A stretch of DNA of 64,000 nt from JABSSA01 sp039975755 (GTDB lineage: Bacteria > Pseudomonadota > Alphaproteobacteria > Rhodobacterales > Rhodobacteraceae), in assembly GCA_039975755.1 (NCBI GenBank), contig JBDWGM010000066.1:1-64000 (forward strand), written 5' to 3'. Of the stretch, positions 1 through 9,210 are shown one piece after another. Made by a program: the position numbers and the translations under genes. The first letter of the stretch is position 1; the number at the start of each line of letters is the position of its first letter. The notes under the pieces are model-generated. The model worked only from the letters and a program-made list of their open reading frames with translations. It was not told the DNA's origin and did not search any database.

Positions 1-764
1 CCGCCAATTACGGGGCTGGCGTTAATAACATAGATGTCGCCACGGCGCGGCAGCGTGGCATCCTCGTGTCAAATACGCCCGGTGTGTTGACTGATGACAC
101 TGCCGATATGACCATGGCGCTGATTCTTGCCGTTGCCCGCCGTATTCCCGAAGGGTTGCAAGCCATGCAATCCGGTGAATGGTCTGGTTGGTCACCGACG
201 TCATATTTGGGCGGACGTATCGCTGGACGGCGCTTGGGCATTCTTGGAATGGGGCGCATCGGTCAAGCTGTTGCGCGGCGCGCTTCTGCGTTTGGGATGC
301 AAATACATTACAATAACCGCCGCAGATTGCGGCCTGAAACTGAATCCGACTTGCAGGCAACGTGGTGGGACAGTCTGGATCAGATGGTTGCGCGAATGGA
401 CATTCTTAGTGTGCATTGCCCATCGACACCGTCCACGTTTCATTTGTTGAATGCGCGCCGCTTGCGATTACTGAAACCGGGTGCAGTTGTCGTGAACACG
501 TCTCGCGGAGAAGTCATTGATGAAAATGCTTTGACCAGAATGTTGCGCAACGGTGAAATTGCCGGTGCGGGATTGGACGTTTATGAAAACGGCACAGACG
601 TCAATCCGCGTCTGCGTGATCTGTCGAATGTCGTCCTGCTTCCTCATATGGGCTCGGCTACATTGGAAAGCCGTATTGAAATGGGCGAAAAGGTGATCAT
701 CAATATCAAAACCTTCGACGACGGACATCGCCCACCGGATCAAGTCGTTCCCTCGATGCTGTAA
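1..764 (+). CDS. D-2-hydroxyacid dehydrogenase (glyoxylate/hydroxypyruvate reductase type), 5' end cut off
   Basis: The open frame (codons from base 3) runs in from the window edge, so about 70-80 N-terminal residues are missing. What is seen is the NAD-binding half and C-terminus: a Rossmann glycine motif (GILGMGRIGQA), the NTSRGEVIDENAL segment holding the family's catalytic arginine/substrate region, and the HMGSAT segment with the catalytic histidine. The family reduces glyoxylate, hydroxypyruvate or related 2-keto acids with NAD(P)H in the cytoplasm; which substrate is used cannot be told. A paralogue with the same motifs lies at 23509-24468 on the other strand. The gene ends 123 bases before the gamma-glutamyltransferase gene, so shared transcription is uncertain. 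Confidence 0.85.
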   Translation, partial: ANYGAGVNNIDVATARQRGILVSNTPGVLTDDTADMTMALILAVARRIPEGLQAMQSGEWSGWSPTSYLGGRIAGRRLGILGMGRIGQAVARRASAFGMQIHYNNRRRLRPETESDLQATWWDSLDQMVARMDILSVHCPSTPSTFHLLNARRLRLLKPGAVVVNTSRGEVIDENALTRMLRNGEIAGAGLDVYENGTDVNPRLRDLSNVVLLPHMGSATLESRIEMGEKVIINIKTFDDGHRPPDQVVPSML

Positions 765-887
765 GGGTGTCTTTGACCGGAAATTGATCGACGGTATGCA
801 TTCTAAAGCTAAATATGCTGAATTCGCTCGCGGCCCGAAATAGGACTGCTACACTCCGAAGTTGAATCAACGCGAGGAGGGCACAAT

Positions 888-2669
888 ATGCGAATTCTTT
901 CAGTCATTATCATAGGTGCATTGGCAAATGGGGCAGTTGCCCAGCAGGCGGCGGATGCAGTCGAACCGGAAGCGGCCGCAAAAGGCAATTTCGAAGCTAT
1001 TAGTCCGGCCGTGGAACAGGCAATTGCCGCAAAAACGGGCGGGCAACCGGTCATAGCTGAAAATTACATGGTCGCGGCCGCAAATCCGCATGCCGTCGAA
1101 GCTGGGCGCCGGGTTCTTGCTGCAGGTGGATCAGCTGCAGATGCTCTGGTCGCTGTGCAAGTCGTTCTGGGGTTGGTGGAGCCACAAAGTTCGGGCCTGG
1201 GTGGTGGCGCATTCCTCGTTTATTACGATGCAGAAAGCGGTGCACTGACAACGTTGGATGGGCGCGAAACGGCCCCTTTGGCTGCGACACCTCAATTGTT
1301 TCAAGACGATGCGGGCGAACCATTGCAATTCTTTGACGCTGTTGTTGGCGGCAGATCGGTCGGGACACCCGGAACACCTGCATTGTTAGAAGCGGCACAT
1401 AGGCGTTGGGGTAAACTTGCTTGGGGGACGTTGTTTGACGATGCAATTGGGTTGGCCAATGACGGGTTTGTTGTGTCACCTCGTTTGGCGGGATTGATCG
1501 AAAACGATGCTGAACGTCTGTCACGGTTTCCCAGCACCGCCGAATATTTCTTTCCCGGTGGAACAGCCTTGCAAACAGGCGATATCTTGGTGAATGCCGA
1601 ATACGCAAATACCGCAAGCGCCATCGCACACGGTGGTGCAGATGCGTTTTACACCGGAGCTATTGCGGCGGACATTGTCGCAACTGTTCAATCCGCTGAC
1701 GGAAATCCTGGCGTTCTAAGTGAAACGGATTTGTCAGTTTATCAGGTCAAGGAACGCGCCGCTGTGTGCGCTGAATATCGTGGCTTGGATATCTGTGGCA
1801 TGGGACCGCCGTCTTCGGGCGCGCTTACGGTTGGGCAAATCCTTGGAATGCTGGGCGGGTACGATCTGGCAAGCATGGGGGCCGAAAGCCCGGATGCATG
1901 GCGCTTGATCGGCGACGCCTCAAGGCTCGCCTTTGCAGACCGTGGGCTATACATGGCGGACAGTGATTATGTTCCGATGCCGACACAAGGCTTGGTTGAT
2001 CCAGCTTACCTGTCAGATCGCGGGGCTTTGCTAAGCGGTGATGCAGCACTGGAAGAAGTCGCGCCGGGCACTCCAACTTGGGATCATGCAGAGCTTTGGG
2101 CACCAGATGAAAGCATCGAGCTGCCGTCCACGTCTCACATCTCAATTGTGGATGGTGATGGGAATGTTGCATCCATGACAACCACCATCGAAAACGGTTT
2201 TGGATCGCGTCTGATGGTGCGTGGCTTTCTGTTGAACAATGAACTGACCGATTTCAGCTTTCGCAGTCACAACGAAGGGCTCGCCATCGCCAATCGGATT
2301 GAACCGGGCAAGCGCCCTCGATCGTCCATGGCGCCGACTATTGTCATGAAGGATGGTGCACCGGTTCTGGCCATTGGCAGTCCCGGCGGTAGCCGGATCA
2401 TTGGGTACGTCGCGAAAACAATTATTGCCTGGGCCGATTGGGGTATGGATGTTCAGCAAGCTGTCGATCTGCCACATGCCGTCAACCGGTTTGGAACCTA
2501 CGATGTCGAAGCCGGAACAACGGCCGAAGAGCTCGCGGGACCATTGACAGATATGGGGTTCGAGACAAATGCGCGTGCACTTACGTCTGGCCTGCATCTG
2601 ATCGAAATTGGCGATGTTTTAAAAGGCGGTGCTGACCCACGACGCGAAGGTATCGCTTTGGGTGACTAG
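888..2669 (+). CDS. ggt: Gamma-glutamyltransferase (glutathione hydrolase), exported
   Basis: 593 residues, the usual size for the proenzyme. A Sec-type signal peptide (about residues 1-18, cut before QQ) points to the periplasm. The family cleaves the gamma-glutamyl bond of glutathione and related compounds after autocatalytic splitting into two chains. Seen here: the nucleophile threonine T415 in PSTSHISIVD, which would start a small subunit of about 179 residues; the LLNNELTDFS segment; and GSPGGSR at about 497-503, the oxyanion and glutamate-binding loop. A strong ribosome site (GAGGAGG) lies 8-9 bases before the ATG. A hairpin lies directly downstream. Assignment is secure; the physiological donor (glutathione or other gamma-glutamyl compound) is inferred. 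Confidence 0.95.
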   Translation: MRILSVIIIGALANGAVAQQAADAVEPEAAAKGNFEAISPAVEQAIAAKTGGQPVIAENYMVAAANPHAVEAGRRVLAAGGSAADALVAVQVVLGLVEPQSSGLGGGAFLVYYDAESGALTTLDGRETAPLAATPQLFQDDAGEPLQFFDAVVGGRSVGTPGTPALLEAAHRRWGKLAWGTLFDDAIGLANDGFVVSPRLAGLIENDAERLSRFPSTAEYFFPGGTALQTGDILVNAEYANTASAIAHGGADAFYTGAIAADIVATVQSADGNPGVLSETDLSVYQVKERAAVCAEYRGLDICGMGPPSSGALTVGQILGMLGGYDLASMGAESPDAWRLIGDASRLAFADRGLYMADSDYVPMPTQGLVDPAYLSDRGALLSGDAALEEVAPGTPTWDHAELWAPDESIELPSTSHISIVDGDGNVASMTTTIENGFGSRLMVRGFLLNNELTDFSFRSHNEGLAIANRIEPGKRPRSSMAPTIVMKDGAPVLAIGSPGGSRIIGYVAKTIIAWADWGMDVQQAVDLPHAVNRFGTYDVEAGTTAEELAGPLTDMGFETNARALTSGLHLIEIGDVLKGGADPRREGIALGD

Positions 2670-2681
2670 GCTTGCTACCTT

Positions 2682-2713
2682 GAAGCACGGGGGTATAACA
2701 TCTCCGTGCTTTC
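2682..2713 (+). terminator. Hairpin between ggt and the FAD oxidoreductase gene
   Basis: Arms GAAGCACGG (2682-2690) and CCGTGCTTTC (2704-2713) can pair around a 13-base loop and are followed by CAAAA rather than a T tract. It starts 12 bases after the ggt stop and ends 15 bases before the next ATG. It may be a weak terminator or a readthrough structure. Confidence 0.4.
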
Positions 2714-2728
2714 AAAAGGGACAATGCC

Positions 2729-4144
2729 ATGGGTCTGACACTTGCTGATCTGCCACGCAACGAAAGTGGTATTGCCACGGCGTTGAGTATTCTGAAACAG
2801 CGTTTTGGGGATCGACTTCAGACCAGCGACGCCATCCGCGAACAGCACGGACACACGACGACCTGGCTGCGCAATCAGCCCCCCGACGGTGTCGTTTTCG
2901 CGCAATCCACGTCTGAAGTCAGCGAAATTGTCAAAATCTGTGCAACCCATAAGGTGCCGTTGATCCCGTTTGGGACGGGTACGTCCTTGGAAGGGCATGT
3001 TAACGCGCCAGCGGGTGGAATTTGCGTCGATCTGATGCAAATGAACGAGGTGCTGGCCGTACACCCCGGTGATCTGAATTGCGTGGTTCAGCCCGGCGTC
3101 ACACGCGAAGACCTGAATACGCATTTGCGCGACCAAGGTCTATTCTTTCCAATTGATCCGGGCGCGAATGCGTCTCTTGGTGGAATGGCCGCTACGAATG
3201 CTTCCGGCACCAATGCTGTTCGCTACGGAACAATGAAAGACAATGTTTTGGCCGTCGAAGCGGTCATGGCGGATGGGCGCGTGATCTCAACAGCGCAACG
3301 CGCGAAAAAGACGTCAGCGGGATATGATTTAACGCGTCTGATGGTCGGGTCGGAAGGGACGCTGGGTCTGATCACCAAGGTTACTTTGCGCCTGCAAGGT
3401 ATTCCCGAAGCAGTCCGCGCAGCACGTTGCACATTCCCCGATGTGACAGCCGCAACCGAAGCCGTCATGGCAACGATCCAATACGGCATTCCGATCGCTC
3501 GGATCGAATTACTGGACGCTTTGACTGTAAAGGCCGCGAATGGCTATTCCGGATTAGATTTGCCCGAAGAACCCATGTTGATGCTTGAATTCCATGGCTC
3601 TGATTCTGGGGTGGCTGAACAGGTTGAGATGTTCAATGAAATCGCCAGTGAATTTGGTGGCACAGGATTTACAGCAGCCAAAACGCTTGAAGAACGCAAC
3701 AAACTTTGGAAAGCGCGCCATGATATTTACTGGGCGATGCTTGCTTTGCGCCCAGGGGCCGCAGGCGTGGCAACAGATGTGTGCGTGCCAATATCGCGGT
3801 TGGCCGAAGCCGTCACGGCAGCGCAAGAAAAAGCAGCCGAAATGGATCTGGTCGCGCCGATTGTGGGACATGTTGGTGACGGCAATTTCCATGCGTCGCT
3901 TTTGGTCGACAAATCCGATGCTGATGAGGTTGAACGCGCAGAAGAATTCATCGGCTGGCTTAGCAATTTGGCAATTTCCATGGATGGCACCTGCACTGGG
4001 GAACATGGCATTGGCCAGGGAAAAATGTCGTATTTGGTCAAAGAACTTGGTGCCGCAACGGAATTCATGGCGGCCATCAAGCAGGCGATGGACCCGCTGA
4101 ACATTCTTAATCCGGGCAAAGTATTCTGGCCGCGGGGCGAATGA
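2729..4144 (+). CDS. FAD-linked oxidoreductase, D-lactate dehydrogenase (cytochrome) type
   Basis: 471 residues, full length for the GlcD/DLD branch of the vanillyl-alcohol-oxidase fold. The N-terminal FAD-binding domain shows PFGTGTSLEGH (about residue 92) and the GANASLGGMAATNASG stretch that embraces the flavin pyrophosphate. The C-terminal cap domain ends with the family signature TGEHGIGQGKM. The family oxidises D-2-hydroxy acids, typically D-lactate, passing electrons to cytochrome c or the quinone pool. A short AAGGGAC ribosome site precedes the ATG. Neighbours (ggt before, a methylated-glycine dehydrogenase after) do not fix the substrate. It could be a glycolate oxidase GlcD homologue, but glcE/glcF partners are absent here. 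Confidence 0.85.
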   Translation: MGLTLADLPRNESGIATALSILKQRFGDRLQTSDAIREQHGHTTTWLRNQPPDGVVFAQSTSEVSEIVKICATHKVPLIPFGTGTSLEGHVNAPAGGICVDLMQMNEVLAVHPGDLNCVVQPGVTREDLNTHLRDQGLFFPIDPGANASLGGMAATNASGTNAVRYGTMKDNVLAVEAVMADGRVISTAQRAKKTSAGYDLTRLMVGSEGTLGLITKVTLRLQGIPEAVRAARCTFPDVTAATEAVMATIQYGIPIARIELLDALTVKAANGYSGLDLPEEPMLMLEFHGSDSGVAEQVEMFNEIASEFGGTGFTAAKTLEERNKLWKARHDIYWAMLALRPGAAGVATDVCVPISRLAEAVTAAQEKAAEMDLVAPIVGHVGDGNFHASLLVDKSDADEVERAEEFIGWLSNLAISMDGTCTGEHGIGQGKMSYLVKELGAATEFMAAIKQAMDPLNILNPGKVFWPRGE

Positions 4145-4367
4145 TCCCAAGGCTTTGGGAGGCAACTTAAAATGTGTCGGATCAAAACAGCAGGCGAACG
4201 AATGGCAAAAAGCGATTTGATCGTAGCCAGATAGAAAATTCGAACTGTAGGTATTCTAAATACTTCGAAGAAAAGTCGTTTTTTGACATAGAGCGGTCGG
4301 CTGAGTTTCGCCCTATTTGCTTTCAAGTTCTTAGAACAGGATGAGGATAGCCAATGAGGTTGATGCT

Positions 4368-6857
4368 ATGAAAAGTCATGTGAAAGCGCTTGTCGTTGGC
4401 GGTGGGGCAGTTGGAACCGGTATCGCGTACCATTTGGCGAAAGCGGGATGGACGGATGTCATGTTGCTGGAACGCGACGAATTGACCTCTGGTTCCACGT
4501 GGCATGCGGCAGGGCTGCTGCCGCTGTTCAATATGTCTTATGCGACCAGCCACATTCACGACTATTCGGTCAAGTTCTACAAAGAGCTAGAAGCCGAAAC
4601 GGGCCTGAATGCGGGGTTTTCGGTCGTCGGCAATCTGCGCATGGCGCAAACCCAAGATCGGATGGATGAGTACCAATTATATGCGTCAACGGCTGAAACC
4701 GTCGGCGTGCCGTACGAATTTCTGAGCCCGGATGACATCAAACAACGTTGGCCGCTTATAAAGACGGATGATTTGCAAGGTGCGTTATACCACCCAACGG
4801 ATGGTTACATTAACCCAGCCGATGTCACGATGGCGATGGCAAAAGGGGCCCGCCAACGGGGCGTTGTTATTGAACGCAAATGGCAAGTGGACGGCTATCA
4901 CTGGACCGGGGACCATTGGGACGTAACTGCGACCAAGATGGTCGAAAAGGGCGGTAATCTTGTTCCTTCAGACGAGCAGATCGTTATCCACGCAGAACAT
5001 GTTGTGACAGCGACGGGCAATCACGCACAGCGTACGGCACGGCTTTTGGGGATCAAAATGCCAGCCATTCCGGTTGAGCACACGTTCATCGTGACGGATG
5101 CGGATCCCAAATTGCAAGAATGGCGCAAATCGAACCCAGAACACCCGGTTATCCGAGACGCTGACGCACAGTCCTATGTGCGTGAAGAACGCGGCGGCTG
5201 GATTTTGGGCACGTATGAACGCAATGCCCCGGCGCGGTTTGAATACAATGTGCCAGACAGTTTCCGTGCCGACTTGTTCCAGCTGGATCTGGAGCGGATC
5301 GAAGAGCAATACATGGCCATGATCCATCGTATGCCTTCAACCGAGGAAATTGGATTGAAGGACGATTTCAACGGTCCAATTTGTTATACGCCGGATGGTA
5401 ATCCGCTGGTTGGTCCTGCGCCCGGCTTGCGGAATATGTGGCTTGCCGAAGGGTTTTCATTTGGCATCACCGCCGCCGGTGGGACCGGGTATTACCTTGC
5501 GCAAATGATGGTGAATGGTGAGGCCGAGATCGACATGGCATCGCTTGATCCCAAACGCTACGGATCGTGGATGACCACCGAATATACGGCGCGCAAAAAC
5601 GAAGAATGTTACGAGCATGTCTATGTTTTGCACCACCCGGACGAAGAACGGGAAGCGTGTCGACCGCTGCGGACATCACCGGCCTATGATCGGCAAAAAT
5701 CACATGGGGCACAGTTCGGGCAAGTGAACGGCTGGGAACGCCCCAATTATTTTGCGCCAAAAGGGTTCAATGATCATGACAGCCGGTCGTTCCGTCGCGG
5801 CGGCTGGTGGCAATATGCCGTCGAAGAAGCCAAAGCAATCCGTGAAGGTGTCGGGTTGATCGATGCCTCAGCGTTCACCAAGCATGTCGTGAAAGGGGCC
5901 AGTGCCGAAAAGTTCTTGGATTGGTTCACCTGCAACAAACTGCCGCGCGTCGGACGGATCAACCTGACCTATGCGTTGACGGATGCAGGAACCACGCGCA
6001 CTGAATATACGATTGTGCGCGAAGCCGATGATGTATTTCAGTTGATTTCGGCAGGGGCATGGACGGCGTATGATGCGGATTATCTGCGCAAAGCGGTCGA
6101 AGACAAGGAACCGGAATTTGGGCGCATCGAGGTTCAAGAGACAACGACTCAATACGGCGTTTTTGCAATCGCGGGCCCACGGTCCAGGGATGTGTTGAAA
6201 AAACTGGTGAACGATGCGGACCCTGAAACCTATTTTTCAAACAAGCGGTTTCCGTGGCTGTCTGCGCGCAAGACGGAATTGAAAATGTGCCCATGCCATT
6301 TGATACGGGTTGCATATACCGGTGAGTTGGGCTGGGAAATTCATCACCCTATCGAAATGCAGAACTATCTGTTTGATCTGTTAATGGATGCCGGGGAAGA
6401 ATTTGGGATGAAGCTTGTGGGCGCGCGTGCTCAGAATTGGTTGCGCCAGGAAAAATCCTATCGCGCGTTTGGGACCGAACTTGGCCGCGATGCGACACCG
6501 CTGGAAGCGGACCTTCCGCGGTTTGTTGATTTGTCCAAAGAGTTTCATGGTAAAGCGCAAATGGAAGCGATTGGTGTGCGATCTAAATGCGTGACGCTGT
6601 TGATTGATGGCCCGGAAGATGCGGACCCATGGGGGCGTGAAGCATTGTATGACGGGGGAACCAAAGTAGGGCGCCTGACGTCGGGCGGGTATTCGGTTGC
6701 ATTCGGAAAATCGATTGGAATGGGGTATGTGCGCCCAGATCTGGCCGTGCCTGGGCAAAAGCTGAAGGTTCGCATGTTCAACGCTCTTTGGGATGCAGAG
6801 ATTGTGCAGGACAGTCCCTATGATCCGAAGAACGAAGCGATCCGTTTGGATGGTTGA
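4368..6857 (+). CDS. Sarcosine/dimethylglycine dehydrogenase-like flavoprotein with GcvT domain
   Basis: About 829 residues in two parts. The N-terminal half is a DAO-type FAD domain, with the dinucleotide motif GGGAVGTGIAYHLAKAG starting near residue 9 and the conserved STWHAAGLLP segment where FAD is typically attached in this family. The C-terminal half is the GcvT-like (aminomethyltransferase) fold that passes the released methylene group to tetrahydrofolate. The family demethylates N-methylated glycines derived from choline and betaine, which roseobacters use widely. I chose ATG 4368 because GAGG stands 8 bases upstream; an in-frame ATG at 4341 would add nine residues but has only a weak ribosome site. 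Sarcosine versus dimethylglycine cannot be decided by eye. Confidence 0.88.
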   Translation: MKSHVKALVVGGGAVGTGIAYHLAKAGWTDVMLLERDELTSGSTWHAAGLLPLFNMSYATSHIHDYSVKFYKELEAETGLNAGFSVVGNLRMAQTQDRMDEYQLYASTAETVGVPYEFLSPDDIKQRWPLIKTDDLQGALYHPTDGYINPADVTMAMAKGARQRGVVIERKWQVDGYHWTGDHWDVTATKMVEKGGNLVPSDEQIVIHAEHVVTATGNHAQRTARLLGIKMPAIPVEHTFIVTDADPKLQEWRKSNPEHPVIRDADAQSYVREERGGWILGTYERNAPARFEYNVPDSFRADLFQLDLERIEEQYMAMIHRMPSTEEIGLKDDFNGPICYTPDGNPLVGPAPGLRNMWLAEGFSFGITAAGGTGYYLAQMMVNGEAEIDMASLDPKRYGSWMTTEYTARKNEECYEHVYVLHHPDEEREACRPLRTSPAYDRQKSHGAQFGQVNGWERPNYFAPKGFNDHDSRSFRRGGWWQYAVEEAKAIREGVGLIDASAFTKHVVKGASAEKFLDWFTCNKLPRVGRINLTYALTDAGTTRTEYTIVREADDVFQLISAGAWTAYDADYLRKAVEDKEPEFGRIEVQETTTQYGVFAIAGPRSRDVLKKLVNDADPETYFSNKRFPWLSARKTELKMCPCHLIRVAYTGELGWEIHHPIEMQNYLFDLLMDAGEEFGMKLVGARAQNWLRQEKSYRAFGTELGRDATPLEADLPRFVDLSKEFHGKAQMEAIGVRSKCVTLLIDGPEDADPWGREALYDGGTKVGRLTSGGYSVAFGKSIGMGYVRPDLAVPGQKLKVRMFNALWDAEIVQDSPYDPKNEAIRLDG

Positions 6858-6887
6858 ACGATCTGAGGTTTGAATAACGCTGGAATG

Positions 6888-6944
6888 TTGGGTCGGTGCG
6901 TGGTCTGTTTGGCCTAGGCCAAATGCGCCCACCCACCGACCCAA
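6888..6944. terminator. Bidirectional terminator between convergent genes, with nested palindrome
   Basis: Outer arms at 6888-6904 and 6928-6944 pair in 15 of 17 positions (TTGGGTCGGTG against CACCGACCCAA). Inside them lies a perfect 16-base palindrome TTTGGCCTAGGCCAAA (6908-6923). It sits between the stop of the dehydrogenase (6857) and that of the minus-strand gene (6950), where a two-way terminator is expected. There is no clean T tract on the plus side. Confidence 0.65.
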
Positions 6945-6949
6945 GTGTC

Positions 6950-7366
6950 TTATTTATATGCGCGTTCGTAGAGAATGTCTCCGTTCACGCCATAGGTAAA
7001 TTCGGCAAGGTTTTGACCTTGTGGTGTGCGTTCCACTTCGATGGTGACGGATTTGGTATTTTGAAACCGGGCATGCGGGCCGCTTGCACAAGTGGTGACA
7101 AAGGATTGCAGTACCAAACCGCGACGCTTCTTAGGTTTACCGACCAAAGCGAATTGTCCGATCCGACCATCGGCGCAATCAGATGCGATGAATGCCATGA
7201 TCTGGGCATAGCTGTAGCCATTGACCACCATGCGTCCCGTGACTTCGGGGGATTTCGTGCTGATGTTATAACCAACAGCTTTTAGACCGTCTTTTGCGAA
7301 AGCTGGGGCCACGAAAACGCCAAATGCGACGACATATGCGAGTGTACGGATTATTATGTTTCTCAT
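6950..7366 (-). CDS. Small exported protein of unknown function
   Basis: 138 residues. A signal peptide is clear (about residues 1-24, hydrophobic core LAYVVAFGVFVAPAFA, then KD), so the product is probably periplasmic. Two cysteines remain in the mature part (SDCADG and TTCASG) and could form a disulphide. I recognise no family. A good ribosome site (AAAGGATC) precedes the ATG. Its start lies only 27 bases from the start of the divergent YihY gene, so the two promoters must overlap each other or the coding regions. Confidence 0.75.
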   Translation of the reverse strand: MRNIIIRTLAYVVAFGVFVAPAFAKDGLKAVGYNISTKSPEVTGRMVVNGYSYAQIMAFIASDCADGRIGQFALVGKPKKRRGLVLQSFVTTCASGPHARFQNTKSVTIEVERTPQGQNLAEFTYGVNGDILYERAYK

Positions 7367-7393
7367 GGTGGATCCTTTTGCAGTCCACTCGAT

Positions 7394-8332
7394 ATGGCCT
7401 TTGAGTTTGACCTAAGAAGGACTAGAAAATGGTCGAAGTGGGCCGATGTGGCGAACATGTTGGGGCGAGCAATTGCACAGACTGAAGGTATGACTGGGAT
7501 TCAATTGGGTTGGGTATGGGTGCAACGCATGTTGCGCGTCATGGACGAACGAAACCTAGGACTTATTGCTGCTGGAGTTGCGTTTTACGCAATCTTGTCG
7601 GTGTTTCCGGGGTTGGCTGCAGTCATTGCATTGTGGGGCGTCATTGGGGATCCGGGATTGATCATCTCTGAAATGTCGCGGTTTGACGCCTTTATTCCGC
7701 CCGAAGTGTCCGCAGTGCTGCAAACCCAGCTTGAGGCTTTGGCGGGGGCAGATGGATTGACACTAGGGTGGGCGTCGGCCCTGTCTTTGATCCTTGCAGT
7801 GTGGTCTGCACGGGCGGGTGTTGCTGCGTTAATTCGGGGCTTGAATGCGATTTACAATGTACCAAACCGGTCGGGTCTGGCGCATTATTTGCAAGCGATT
7901 GGCCTGACCGTTGCATTGATCGGTGTGGCCTTGGTGGCTATGGTTTGTGTCGTCATCTTACCGGTTGTGTTGGCTTTGTTGCCCCAGTCGTTGATCCCGA
8001 TTGCCGCTTTGGGCCATTTGGGTTTTGATGTGGGGCGCTGGTTATTGGCCTTGGGCGTTTTGCTGGTCGGGTTTTCACTGATCTATCGATTGGGGCCAAA
8101 TGCACGAGGACGGCGCAATGTGCCCGGTGCGGTGTGTGCGACACTTTTGTGGGCAGTCGGATCCTATGGGTTCTCGGTGTATTTGACGAATTTCGCGTCT
8201 TACAACGAAGTATACGGATCTATTGGAGCTGTGATTGCATTGCTGATGTGGTTGTTTCTAAGCGCTTGGCTTGTGCTGTTGGGAGGCGCAGTGAATGTGT
8301 GGTTAAGTGAGGGTAAGCAGACAAAATCGTGA
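7394..8332 (+). CDS. YihY/BrkB family inner-membrane protein
   Basis: 312 residues with about six hydrophobic segments. The family-typical opening is near residues 55-75 (NLGLIAAGVAFYAILSVFPGLAA), followed by ARAGVAALIRGLNAIYN and, near the C-terminus, YGSIGAVIALLMWLFLSAWLVLLGGAVN. The family was once named RNase BN from an E. coli misassignment; its role is still unclear and membrane transport or envelope function is usually supposed. There is no ribosome site before ATG 7394; ATG 7457 or ATG 7490 (preceded by GAAGG, close) could be the true start, which would relieve the very short divergent spacer. Confidence 0.85.
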   Translation: MAFEFDLRRTRKWSKWADVANMLGRAIAQTEGMTGIQLGWVWVQRMLRVMDERNLGLIAAGVAFYAILSVFPGLAAVIALWGVIGDPGLIISEMSRFDAFIPPEVSAVLQTQLEALAGADGLTLGWASALSLILAVWSARAGVAALIRGLNAIYNVPNRSGLAHYLQAIGLTVALIGVALVAMVCVVILPVVLALLPQSLIPIAALGHLGFDVGRWLLALGVLLVGFSLIYRLGPNARGRRNVPGAVCATLLWAVGSYGFSVYLTNFASYNEVYGSIGAVIALLMWLFLSAWLVLLGGAVNVWLSEGKQTKS

Positions 8333-8412
8333 CGTCAAAAGCGACAAGGGGGCCGATTGAGTCGCTGTTAATTGGTCGATGCGAAAAGACACGCCGTGAA
8401 CAGTTCGAGAGA

Positions 8413-9210
8413 TCAGTGACCATCCAATTTAATCGTCATCCCATCAAACGCGGGTTCAATATGATCCGGCGTTTCTGCAAGCAGAGTCTCGAAATCAAGG
8501 TCGATATGCATGTTTGTCAGTACGGCATGTCGTGGTGCTGCGCGTTCGATCCACTCGAGTGTCCGTTCAAGATGTGAATGCGTAGGATGAGGGTCGCGCC
8601 GCAATGCGTCCACGATCCAAACGTCCAGGTCGCGCAGATACGGCCAAGAGCTGTCCGGGATTTTCGAAACGTCTGGCAAATAAGCCAATCCTTCGATCCG
8701 AAACCCCAATGAATCAATGCTGCCGTGTTCGACTTCGAACGGAGTGAAGGTGATATCGCCACCTGGCCCGTTGATGGTCACGTCACCGTCGATGTCGCGC
8801 AGTTCAAGGATGGGCGGGTAGGGCGATCCTTCGGGTTGAACAAATACATAACCAAATCGCGAAATAAGATCCTTTTGCGTAGCTTTGTCTGCCCAGACAG
8901 ACAAGCGCGCACGCATATTCAGAACGATCATGCGAAGGTCATCAATCCCATGTACGTGGTCTGCATGCGGATGCGTATAGATCACGCCGTCTAACCGTTC
9001 GACTTGGGCCTCTAAAAGCTGGTTGCGCAAGTCAGGTGAGGTATCGATCAGAACGCTTGTTGTTCCATCTGGCCCGTCTTTTTCGACAAGCATTGAACAC
9101 CGCTGACGTTTGTTTTTGGGGTTGGTGGGATCACACGCCCCCCATTGGCCGCCCAAACGTGGCACACCGCCGGAAGACCCGCAGCCCAGAATGGTAAAGC
9201 GCAGCGTCAT
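8413..9210 (-). CDS. MBL-fold metal-dependent hydrolase (PhnP-like)
   Basis: 265 residues of the metallo-beta-lactamase fold. The metal signature HPHADH (HxHxDH) lies about a third of the way in, after LDGVIYT, with further histidines downstream including HPTHSHLERTLEWI. The nearest named relatives are PhnP-type phosphodiesterases acting on cyclic ribose phosphates, but many such genes sit beside tatD without a proven substrate. The start overlaps the stop of tatD by four bases (ATGA), making it the last gene of the SPOR-dacA-tmk-holB-tatD operon. It is present in the same place in many Rhodobacterales, so it is ordinary here. Confidence 0.85.
   Translation of the reverse strand: MTLRFTILGCGSSGGVPRLGGQWGACDPTNPKNKRQRCSMLVEKDGPDGTTSVLIDTSPDLRNQLLEAQVERLDGVIYTHPHADHVHGIDDLRMIVLNMRARLSVWADKATQKDLISRFGYVFVQPEGSPYPPILELRDIDGDVTINGPGGDITFTPFEVEHGSIDSLGFRIEGLAYLPDVSKIPDSSWPYLRDLDVWIVDALRRDPHPTHSHLERTLEWIERAAPRHAVLTNMHIDLDFETLLAETPDHIEPAFDGMTIKLDGH

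Noticed and set aside
3554..4165. Minus-strand open frame of about 203 codons in the FAD oxidoreductase gene
   Set aside because: Shadow of a well-supported plus-strand gene with no domain of its own.
4145..4367. Glycine-type riboswitch before the sarcosine/dimethylglycine dehydrogenase
   Set aside because: Only a short CCCAA/TTGGG hairpin is present after the preceding stop; none of the conserved riboswitch blocks are seen.
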